DNA of 64,000 nt from Sandarakinorhabdus sp. AAP62. Lineage in GTDB: Bacteria > Pseudomonadota > Alphaproteobacteria > Sphingomonadales > Sphingomonadaceae. Position 1 is the first letter of the stretch. Every line of letters begins with the position of its first letter. Of the stretch, positions 1 through 7,510 are shown in pieces. The stretch is from assembly GCF_000331225.1 (NCBI RefSeq), contig NZ_ANFY01000005.1:124001-188000 (forward strand). The letters run 5' to 3'. The notes under the pieces were generated by a model, which searched no databases, was not told where the DNA came from, and saw only the letters and a list, made by a program, of their open reading frames with translations. The position numbers and the translations under genes were made by a program.

Positions 1-1317
1 TTGCGGATCATGGCCGCCGTGCTGCCTGCCCTGGTGCTGACGGCACCCGCACTGGCGGCAGAGACCGCGCCGGTGCCCGACAAGGGCGATACCGCCTGGA
101 TGATGGTTTCCACCCTGTTGGTGCTGCTGATGATCCTGCCCGGGCTGCAGCTCTTCTATGGCGGCCTCACCCGCACCAAGAACATGCTTTCCACGATGAC
201 GCAGATCGGCACCGCCACCTGCATGGCCATGCTGATGTGGGTGATGTTCGGCTATTCGCTGACCTTTGGCCCGGAAGCCGTCGGTGCGCTGAAGCCGTAT
301 ATTGGCGGCCTGGACCGGCTGTTCCTGGCCGGCATCACCCCGGCGTCGACCGCAGCAACCTTCACGACCGGCGTTGTCATCCCCGAATATGTCTTTGTCT
401 GCTTCCAGATGACCTTTGCCGCCATCACCGTCAGCCTGGTGCTGGGTTCGGTGGTGGAGCGGATCAGATTCGCTGCCGTGCTGATCTTCACCCTGGTCTG
501 GCTGCCGCTTGTCTATCTGCCGATCGCGCACATGGTGTGGGCTTCGTCGGGCCTGTTCTTCACCATGGGAGCGCTGGATTTTGCCGGCGGCACCGTCGTC
601 CACATCAATGCCGGCGTGTCGGCGCTGGTCGCCGCCATCATTCTGGGCAAGCGTATCGGCTATGGCCGCGAGATCATGGCGCCGCACTCGCTCACTCTCA
701 CCCTGGTGGGCACCGGCATGTTGTGGGTGGGCTGGTTCGGCTTCAACGCCGGCTCGGCGCTGGAAGCCAATGGCTCGGCGGCGCTGGCGATGATCAACAC
801 GTTTGTGGCCACCGCTTCGGGCGCGCTGGCCTGGCTGGCGGTGGAAAGGCTCGCCGGCCACAAGCCGTCGGGCCTGGGGCTTGCCTCGGGCATCATCGCT
901 GGCCTGGTGGCCGTTACCCCGGCGGCGGGCCTGGCCGGGCCGATGGGCGCCATCCTGCTCGGTGCCGTGGCGTCGGCGGTCTGCTATGCCGCCGTGACCA
1001 CGCTGAAGCCGCGCTTTGGCTATGACGATTCGCTCGATGCCTTCGGGATTCACGGCGTTGGCGGCATTGTGGGGGCCGTTGGCACCGGCGTTGTCGCCTC
1101 GCCGGCACTGGGCGGGCAGGGGGCTGCGTCGTTCGACATGGTCAGCCAGATCGGCGTCCAGCTGGCGGCGGTGGGGACCACGATATTGTGGGCCACCATT
1201 GGCACGGTGGTCGCGGTTTATGTTGCCAAGGCGGTGACGGGCCTGCGCGTCACCAGCGATGTGGAGCGCGAAGGGCTTGACCTGGGCGAGCATGGCGAGC
1301 GGGCGTATAATCCGTGA
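1..1317 (+). CDS. amtB: Ammonium transporter AmtB
   Basis: Inner-membrane channel of the Amt/Rh family that moves ammonia/ammonium into the cell for assimilation by glutamine synthetase. Of 438 residues, 1-20 look like a signal peptide ending in ALAA, as is usual in proteobacterial Amt proteins, followed by about 11 hydrophobic segments. The twin-histidine pore is visible as H177 (in AHMVW) and H351 (in GIHGVGG). The frame is open from the first base: TTG at 1 or ATG at 10 can serve as start, but an upstream start outside the window cannot be excluded. It converges on glnA, from which it is separated by a repeat carrying a bidirectional terminator. AmtB is normally blocked by a PII protein; a glnB gene lies 1.7 kb away, but no glnK is seen next to it. 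Confidence 0.95.
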   Translation: MRIMAAVLPALVLTAPALAAETAPVPDKGDTAWMMVSTLLVLLMILPGLQLFYGGLTRTKNMLSTMTQIGTATCMAMLMWVMFGYSLTFGPEAVGALKPYIGGLDRLFLAGITPASTAATFTTGVVIPEYVFVCFQMTFAAITVSLVLGSVVERIRFAAVLIFTLVWLPLVYLPIAHMVWASSGLFFTMGALDFAGGTVVHINAGVSALVAAIILGKRIGYGREIMAPHSLTLTLVGTGMLWVGWFGFNAGSALEANGSAALAMINTFVATASGALAWLAVERLAGHKPSGLGLASGIIAGLVAVTPAAGLAGPMGAILLGAVASAVCYAAVTTLKPRFGYDDSLDAFGIHGVGGIVGAVGTGVVASPALGGQGAASFDMVSQIGVQLAAVGTTILWATIGTVVAVYVAKAVTGLRVTSDVEREGLDLGEHGERAYNP

Positions 1318-1363
1318 GGTGAGCAGGGGTCTTCGCTGACTCCGGCCTTTGCAGCCACAGCAC

Positions 1364-1387
1364 CCGCTCAGGCTGAGCTTGTCGAAG
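1364..1387. repeat. Short sphingomonad-type intergenic palindrome copy
   Basis: The segment contains ctgagcttgtcgaag preceded by a partly self-complementary ccgctcaggctgagc. The same core in diverged form (gagcgtgtcgagg) makes up both arms of the large hairpin at 27310-27371. Here only one arm is present. It sits just 3' of amtB. Confidence 0.5.
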
Positions 1388-1422
1388 CCGGCTTGCCAGA
1401 GGGCTGGCCGCCGGGGAGGGCA

Positions 1423-1595
1423 CGGCCGGCGGCGGCGCCGCCGAGTCCGTGCAGGGCATTCAAGGAAGAAAGAAAGGAAGAGCGTGGCGGAGCCACGCCG
1501 TCGGACGAGTCAAAAAAGGCGGCCTGTTGGGGCCGCCTTTTTCGCTCGCCGTCCGATCTTTGACGAGTCGGCAGATAACGCTGCGCGTTATCTGC
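1423..1595 (-). repeat. Composite 3'-end repeat, copy A (behind glnA)
   Basis: Read on the minus strand from the glnA stop codon, the order is: an 11-bp hairpin (1571-1595, loop of 3), a gactcg box, a terminator hairpin flanked by gcgagcgaaaa and gactcgtc, a ggctccgcc hairpin, a tcttcctt pyrimidine tract, and a cggactcggcggc...gccgccggccg hairpin. The same modules in the same order and orientation occur at 19877-20046 behind another gene. The stretch holds no plausible gene; the open frames across it are antisense shadows of glnA. Confidence 0.75.
1512..1542. terminator. Bidirectional terminator between amtB and glnA
   Basis: The stem ggcggcc/ggccgcc has a 6-nt loop (tgttgg) and is flanked by six A on the left and five T on the right, so it gives a U-run on both strands. 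It can end both the amtB and the glnA transcript. It is the central module of repeat copy A. Confidence 0.85.
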
Positions 1596-1601
1596 ACGCC
1601 G

Positions 1602-3011
1602 TCATGCGCTGTAATACATATCAAATTCCACCGGCGCCGGCGTCATCTCCCACCGCAACACCTCTTCCATCTTCAATTCGATATACGAATCGATCTGGTC
1701 ATCCGTGAACACCCCGCCCTTGGTGAACACCGCGCGGCTCTTGTCCAGAGCCGCCAGCGCTTCGCGCAGCGAGGCGCACACCGTCGGCACCTTCTTCAGT
1801 TCGCGCGGCGGCAGGTCATAAAGATTCTTGTCCATGGCAGGACCAGGGTGGATGCGGTTTTCGATGCCATCGAGGCCGGCCATCAAGAGCGCAGTGTAGG
1901 CCAGATACGGATTGGCCAGCGCATCCGGGAAGCGGACTTCGACGCGCTTGGACTTGGCACCGGTGCCGTACGGGATGCGGCACGAGGCGGAACGGTTGCG
2001 GCTGCTGTAGGCCAGCAGCACCGGGGCTTCGAAGCCGGGCACCAGCCGCTTGTAGCTGTTGGTGCCGGGGTTGGTGAAGGCGTTGCAGGCCTTGGCGTGC
2101 TTGATGATGCCGCCGATGAAGAACAGCGCCATCTCGCTGAGGCCGGCATATTGGTCGCCGGCAAACAGCGGGGTCTTGCCGTTCCAGATCGAAAGGTGGG
2201 TGTGCATGCCGCTGCCGTTGTCGTCCTTGATCGGCTTGGGCATGAAGGTCGCGGTCTTGCCATAGGCATGGGCGACCTGGTGCACGACGTACTTGTACAC
2301 CTGCATGCGGTCAGCGGTTTCGACCAGCTTGCCGAAGGTCAGGCCCAGCTCGTGCTGTGCGCTGGCGACTTCGTGGTGATGCTTGTCGCAAGGCAGACCC
2401 ATTTCCAGCATGGTGGCGACCATCTCGGCGCGCAGATCAACGGCGCTGTCGACCGGTGCGCAGGGGAAATAACCGCCCTTGGCGCGCGGACGGTGGGCCA
2501 TGTTGCCCTGTTCATACTGGCGACCGCTGTTGGTCGGCAGTTCGATATCGTCGAGGTGGAAGAAGCCTTCGTTGTAGCCCAGGCCAAAGCGCACATCATC
2601 GAACACGAAGAATTCGGCTTCCGGGCCGACATAGACAGTGTCACCGATGCCGCTGGCCTTCAGATAGGCTTCGCCACGCTTGGCGGTGGAACGCGGATCG
2701 CGGCCATAGAGCTGGCCGGTCGACGGCTCGACGATATCGCACACCAGGATCATCATCGGCGTGGCCGAGAAGGGATCGATATAGGTCGCATCCAGATCCG
2801 GCATCAGGATCATGTCGCTCTCGTTGATCGCCTTCCAGCCGGCGATCGACGATCCGTCGAACATGAAGCCATCGTTGAGCATGTCTTCATCGATGACGCT
2901 GGAGACCATGGTCAAATGCTGCCACTTGCCCTTGGGATCGGTGAAGCGCAGATCGACCCACTCGATCTCCTTCTCCTTGATCATCGCCAGAATGTCAGCA
3001 GCCGTGGTCAT
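1602..3011 (-). CDS. glnA: Glutamine synthetase type I
   Basis: ATP-dependent synthesis of glutamine from glutamate and ammonium, the entry point of nitrogen assimilation; a cytosolic dodecamer. The product is 469 residues, the usual GSI length. The adenylylation site is visible as Y398 in NLYDLPP, so activity is likely controlled by GlnE as in other proteobacteria. Family blocks such as MFDGSSI, NGSGMH and NRSASCRIP are present. The ATG at 3011 has GGGAAG a few bases upstream. It follows glnB by 39 bp on the same strand, the common alphaproteobacterial glnB-glnA operon order. The stop is followed at once by repeat copy A. Confidence 0.98.
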   Translation of the reverse strand: MTTAADILAMIKEKEIEWVDLRFTDPKGKWQHLTMVSSVIDEDMLNDGFMFDGSSIAGWKAINESDMILMPDLDATYIDPFSATPMMILVCDIVEPSTGQLYGRDPRSTAKRGEAYLKASGIGDTVYVGPEAEFFVFDDVRFGLGYNEGFFHLDDIELPTNSGRQYEQGNMAHRPRAKGGYFPCAPVDSAVDLRAEMVATMLEMGLPCDKHHHEVASAQHELGLTFGKLVETADRMQVYKYVVHQVAHAYGKTATFMPKPIKDDNGSGMHTHLSIWNGKTPLFAGDQYAGLSEMALFFIGGIIKHAKACNAFTNPGTNSYKRLVPGFEAPVLLAYSSRNRSASCRIPYGTGAKSKRVEVRFPDALANPYLAYTALLMAGLDGIENRIHPGPAMDKNLYDLPPRELKKVPTVCASLREALAALDKSRAVFTKGGVFTDDQIDSYIELKMEEVLRWEMTPAPVEFDMYYSA

Positions 3012-3050
3012 CGGATCTTCCCTTGTCTTCTTCTTGGTTGGCTAAAAAAC

Positions 3051-3529
<479 letters not shown>

Positions 3530-4300
3530 TCACACCGTCGTGGCGTAACCGCCGTCGACCGTGATCACGCTGCCGCACAGATAATCGCTGGCCCGGCTGG
3601 ACAGGAAAAGCGCCACCCCGGCCATGTCTTCGGGCGTGCCCCAGCGCTGCATCGGGGTGGCGGCGCGGAAGGCCTCGCGGAACTCCTCGGCGATGCCGGC
3701 AGTCATCTTGGATGGGAAGAAGCCCGGCGCGATGGCGTTCACCGCGATGTGCCGCTTGGCGAGGAACTTGGCCATCATCCGCGTCATGTGCAGCACGCCG
3801 GCCTTGGACGCGGCATAGGAGTAGGTTTCCAGATCAGAGACATGCTGGCCATCGATCGAGCCGATGTTGATCACCTTCGCCAGATTGCCGGGTCCGGCAG
3901 CGGCCTCCAGCAACGGCGCCAGTTTCTGGGTGAGGAAGAAGACGGACTTCACATTGATGTCCATCACCTTGTCCCAGCCAGATTCCGGGAATTCGTCAAA
4001 GCCTGCCCCCCACGAGGCGCCGGCGTTGTTGAACAAGATGTCCACCTTTGGCGTGACGGCGGCGACGGCGGCAGCAAAACGCTCGATCTCGGCCATCTGG
4101 CTGAGATCGGCCGGAATGGCGGTGCAGGCCGGGCCCAGCTGGGCGGCGAGGCTTTCGCAATCACTGATCTTGCGGCTGGTGATGATGACGTTGGCGCCAT
4201 TCTCGATCAGCGCGCGGGCGATCATCTCGCCGATACCGCGGCTGCCGCCGGTAACGACGGCGGTCTTGCCGGCAACGTTGAACAGGGATTCGATTCTCAT
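3530..4300 (-). CDS. SDR family oxidoreductase (3-oxoacyl-ACP reductase-like)
   Basis: NAD(P)-dependent classical short-chain dehydrogenase of 256 residues. The cofactor motif TGGSRGIG is at about 17-24, NNAG follows the fourth strand, and the catalytic Ser and YAASK motif are present, followed by the usual PG and CGSVITVDGG near the C-terminus. The ATG at 4300 overlaps the stop of the upstream MFS gene as ATGA, so the two are translationally coupled. The substrate cannot be told; coupling suggests it acts on something moved by the transporter. It resembles gluconate 5-dehydrogenase and FabG-like enzymes equally. Confidence 0.9.
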   Translation of the reverse strand: MRIESLFNVAGKTAVVTGGSRGIGEMIARALIENGANVIITSRKISDCESLAAQLGPACTAIPADLSQMAEIERFAAAVAAVTPKVDILFNNAGASWGAGFDEFPESGWDKVMDINVKSVFFLTQKLAPLLEAAAGPGNLAKVINIGSIDGQHVSDLETYSYAASKAGVLHMTRMMAKFLAKRHIAVNAIAPGFFPSKMTAGIAEEFREAFRAATPMQRWGTPEDMAGVALFLSSRASDYLCGSVITVDGGYATTV

Positions 4301-5928
4301 GTGGCGGAGGCTCCGATGATTTCGCCGGCGCCGCGGGCGCGATCGAGCCGCGTGGCTTCGGCCTTGGGCAGCAGGCGATAGAGGAAATAGAGGCAGGTGA
4401 CGGTGAAGGGCGCCATCAACAGTAGCGCCAGCACGCCAGTGCCCAGGCTGCCGCTGACCTTCGAAACAAAGCCCGTGAACCACGGCCCCAGGCCCAGCCC
4501 GAACAGGGTGGTGCCAATGAAGAAGGTGGCGGTGGCCGCCCCGCGCATGCGTGGCATCACCAGATCCTGCGTGGTGGCCGCGGCCACGCCGACATACATC
4601 GAACCGAACACGGTGGTGGGGGCAAAGCACAGGAAGAACATCGCCAGATCGCTGGTGGTATATTGCAGCCAGATGAAGGGCGCCGGCACCAGTGTTGCCA
4701 GCGCGCCCACCATGATGCGGCCAGAGGGATGGCGCTTCTTGGCCCAATCGCCGAGCACGCCGCCCAAGATGGTGCCGACAAAGCCGCCCAGCGCGCCGCC
4801 ACCGCCCAGGATGAAGGCCACCGCCTCCTTGGTGCCATACCAGGGGATGGGGCCGCCCGCCGCGATCATCGGTTCGGCAAAGGTGCGCAGCGCATAGGGC
4901 GCCGCCCAGAAACCGACGCTGTATCCGACGAAACTGATCGAACCAAAGCCCAGGATGGTGAGGATGAAGGCCGGGGTGCCCCAGATCATCTCATAGGTTG
5001 GCTTGTCGCGGCGCTTGATCGATTGCGCCCAGCTGATCACCGCATAGAGGCCGGTGCCAACAGCGAGGAACTGCGGGATTTCGCCGGTAAGATGCACCAG
5101 CGTGGCGACAAGGCCCGCCACCAGCGCCAACGCGGCGACATTTTCCATGAGCGCGCGGCGGCCGAGCAGCGCCATGTTGACGAGAGTGAGCGGCGGGATG
5201 ACGCTGGCCAGATCGGCGGCGAAATTGCGGATGATCGTCTTGCCGTTCATCGGCACCGGCGGCGGCAGGCCATCGGCGCGGCCACGGATCGGTTCGATCA
5301 GCGTGGCCACCCACAGGGCCAGCAACAGCCCGGGAATGCCGACCGCCATGAACGCCGCCTGCCAGCCGACCAGCCCCAGCGGGCCGCCGCCGGGATAGGC
5401 GGCATTCCAGCCCTTCACCACGACCGCGCCGATCAGCAGCGACACGCCGCCGCCCAGATAGAGCCCGGCGGCATAGATGGAGATTGCCGTGGCGCGGCGG
5501 GCCTTGGGGAACCAGTCGGAAATCATCGAATAGGCCGACGGGCCTGCAGCGGCCTCGCCCACGCCGACGCCGACCCGGGCCAGCGACAATTGCGCGAAGC
5601 TGCCGGCCAGGCCGGACATGGCAGTCATCCCCGACCACAGGGTCAGGCCCAGCGCCAGCAGGCGGGTGCGGACCCAATTATCGGCCAGCCTGCCGATCGG
5701 CACCCCGAACAACGCGTAGAACACGGCAAAGGCGGTGCCATAGAGGAAACCCAGTTGGGCATCGGTCAGGCCGAGGTCGCGTTTGATGTCTTCCGCCAGG
5801 ATCGACAATATCTGCCGATCGATGAAGTTCATCACGTAAACCAGCACCAGCAGCGCCAGCACATACCAGGCATAGGGCCCGCCAACCGGCGGAACCGGTT
5901 TGCCGGATTCGGTTTCGCTTTCGGCCAT
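4297..5928 (-). CDS. MFS transporter, Spinster-like, with a central insertion
   Basis: Inner-membrane secondary transporter. The N-terminal half carries the family sequence FIDRQILSILAEDIK at about 35-49, the A-type loop GRLADNWVRTR at about 79-89, and GEAAAGPSAYSMISDWFP. At 543 residues it is about 100 longer than most Spinster-like proteins. The excess lies at about 225-315, between the two six-helix halves, and includes two further hydrophobic stretches, so 14 helices are possible. The ATG at 5928 is preferred; an in-frame ATG at 5985 adds 19 polar residues without a clear ribosome site. It lies downstream of a LuxR-type gene and overlaps the SDR gene by 4 bp. The substrate is unknown. Confidence 0.85.
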   Translation of the reverse strand: MAESETESGKPVPPVGGPYAWYVLALLVLVYVMNFIDRQILSILAEDIKRDLGLTDAQLGFLYGTAFAVFYALFGVPIGRLADNWVRTRLLALGLTLWSGMTAMSGLAGSFAQLSLARVGVGVGEAAAGPSAYSMISDWFPKARRATAISIYAAGLYLGGGVSLLIGAVVVKGWNAAYPGGGPLGLVGWQAAFMAVGIPGLLLALWVATLIEPIRGRADGLPPPVPMNGKTIIRNFAADLASVIPPLTLVNMALLGRRALMENVAALALVAGLVATLVHLTGEIPQFLAVGTGLYAVISWAQSIKRRDKPTYEMIWGTPAFILTILGFGSISFVGYSVGFWAAPYALRTFAEPMIAAGGPIPWYGTKEAVAFILGGGGALGGFVGTILGGVLGDWAKKRHPSGRIMVGALATLVPAPFIWLQYTTSDLAMFFLCFAPTTVFGSMYVGVAAATTQDLVMPRMRGAATATFFIGTTLFGLGLGPWFTGFVSKVSGSLGTGVLALLLMAPFTVTCLYFLYRLLPKAEATRLDRARGAGEIIGASAT

Positions 5929-6000
5929 CCGCTCTGCTCGCCCCCAATGACTCTCAAGCTGCTGCAGGGCGTCAACAGGCCCCATCTGGCCAAAGGCTTA

Positions 6001-6765
6001 TCAGCCGTCCCGGCGGCTGTCACCCATCACATCGGAGAATGCCAACTGGCCGTCATAGAGCGCGCGCACCACCAGTTCGGTACGGGTGGAGACGCCATAG
6101 CGGGTCTTGGCGGCTTCCAGATATTTGTGGACCGTGCCGCCCGACAGGCCGAGCAATTGCCCGGCCACCCAATTGGATTTGCCGCGTGCTGCCAGCACCA
6201 GGCAATCGAGCTGGCGCTGGGTCAGCTTCGGGCCTTCGGGTGGATCGTCGCCGGCCATCTGCAGCTTCAGCCGGCGTGCCGCCTCGAACGCGAAACAGGC
6301 GAGATATTGGGCGGCTGGCAGGGAATCCGTGGGCAATTGCCGGCCTTCGGCCATGACGAAGCTGACCAACCCGGAGGCCTGGCCGGGCACATGGATCGGC
6401 ACGGTATAGCCTTCGGCCAGCCCGGCAGTGCGCGCCTGGGTCATGTAGGCCCTCTGCCGGGCGGTCATCGGCAGGATGGTATCGAGGTTGCTCCAGGCAA
6501 AGGGCGCCACGCTGCGTTCGCAGGCCAGCAGCACCGGATCATCGGCCACCCGGCCACTGGGTATCAGGCCATTGACCCATTGATCGGGAAAATCGGTGAG
6601 CGCCAAGGGCCCGAGCCGGCCGGGGCTGTTGATGCGCTGCGCCAGGGCGAAATGATCGAAGTGGAAGCTGCGCGTGGCCTCCTTCAGCACCAGACCGATA
6701 TCGGTCAGGCTTGGGGCGGTGCGTACGGCGCGCACGAAGGTCTGCACGTCCTGGAATTTGCTCAC
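6001..6765 (-). CDS. LuxR-family regulator with autoinducer-binding-type domain
   Basis: Transcription factor of 254 residues from the GTG at 6765, chosen because AGGGGG lies 6 bp upstream. Residues about 10-160 match the autoinducer-binding domain: the DP of VADDPVLLA and the W of PFAWSNL fit the conserved Asp and Trp of LuxR/TraR proteins, and the GLAEGYTVPIHVPG block follows. Residues about 185-245 form a LuxR-type HTH (LTQRQLDCLVLAARGKSNW). The Glu normally found in the LTPRE motif of the HTH is Gln here. No luxI-type synthase is present in the window, so it is an orphan or solo. It heads a minus-strand series with the MFS and SDR genes, which it may control. Confidence 0.85.
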   Translation of the reverse strand: MSKFQDVQTFVRAVRTAPSLTDIGLVLKEATRSFHFDHFALAQRINSPGRLGPLALTDFPDQWVNGLIPSGRVADDPVLLACERSVAPFAWSNLDTILPMTARQRAYMTQARTAGLAEGYTVPIHVPGQASGLVSFVMAEGRQLPTDSLPAAQYLACFAFEAARRLKLQMAGDDPPEGPKLTQRQLDCLVLAARGKSNWVAGQLLGLSGGTVHKYLEAAKTRYGVSTRTELVVRALYDGQLAFSDVMGDSRRDG

Positions 6766-6859
6766 AAAGACCCCCTGGCAATCGCGTGACACTGCGACGC
6801 ATCGCCTGCTGGCTTCGCACTTGCCGGGCCCCTGTTACCAGCTTATGCGAACAAATTCA

Positions 6860-6884
6860 GGTGACAGATTTCTTTATAGTCACC
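6860..6884. promoter_or_regulatory. Inverted repeat between luxR-type gene and msrA
   Basis: GGTGAC and GTCACC are perfect 6-bp arms 13 bp apart, in the AT-rich divergent gap between the LuxR-type gene and msrA. The size and place fit an operator, possibly for the LuxR-type protein. The gap as a whole (6766-6911) must hold both promoters. No protein can be assigned from sequence alone. Confidence 0.4.
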
Positions 6885-6911
6885 ACAGAAAAATTTGACA
6901 ACGAGGTGTTC

Positions 6912-7448
6912 ATGTCACGCGATGTCGCAATCATTGCCGGCGGTTGTTTCTGGTGCACCGAAGCTGTGTTCAACGAGCTGAAGGGCGTCGACACAGTCGA
7001 ATCGGGCTATATCGGAGGCGCCCGCGACAATCCCACGTATGAAGAAGTCTGTTCTGGCCGCACCGGCCATGCCGAAGCAGTGCGTATCGTCTATGATGCG
7101 GACATCATCAGCTATGCCGAGCTGCTCGATATCTTCTTCCACACGCATGACCCGACCACGCTCAACCGCCAGGGCGGCGATGTCGGCACGCAATATCGCT
7201 CGGCCATCTTCCCGCAGAACGGCGTGCAGGCGGTGGAGGCCGAAGCGGCAATTGCCCGCAACCAGGCAAGTTGGGACAATCCCATCGTCACCGCGATCGA
7301 GCCCAACGCCCCGTGGTGGCCGGCCGAAGCCTATCACCAGCGCTATTTCGAGAACAATGGCACCAAGAACGGCTATTGCGTCGCGGTTGTCGGGCCGAAG
7401 CTGGCCAAGTTCCGCAAGGGCTATGCGGCGCGGCTGAAGGGCCGCTGA
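6912..7448 (+). CDS. msrA: Peptide-methionine (S)-S-oxide reductase MsrA
   Basis: Reduces methionine-S-sulfoxide, free or in proteins, using thioredoxin; part of oxidative damage repair in the cytosol. The product is 178 residues. The catalytic motif GGCFWC has C12 as nucleophile with C15 beside it, and further family blocks are GDVGTQYRSAIF and AEAYHQRYF. The C-terminal region contains a further Cys (GYCVAV). The ATG at 6912 is preceded by GAGGTG; the frame is open upstream but not family-like. It is a single gene that converges on glmS. Confidence 0.96.
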   Translation: MSRDVAIIAGGCFWCTEAVFNELKGVDTVESGYIGGARDNPTYEEVCSGRTGHAEAVRIVYDADIISYAELLDIFFHTHDPTTLNRQGGDVGTQYRSAIFPQNGVQAVEAEAAIARNQASWDNPIVTAIEPNAPWWPAEAYHQRYFENNGTKNGYCVAVVGPKLAKFRKGYAARLKGR

Positions 7449-7463
7449 CCGGCCTTGGTTGAC

Positions 7464-7510
7464 GTGGTTTCCGAGCCGTGAACTGTTTCAGTTCGCGGCG
7501 TGGAAATCAC
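7464..7510. terminator. Long hairpin between convergent msrA and glmS
   Basis: Two 22-nt arms with four mismatches, some of them G-U compatible, enclose a 3-nt loop and fill nearly the whole gap between the two convergent stop codons. There is no clear U-run, so if it ends transcription it does so by a structure different from the textbook one. Confidence 0.55.
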
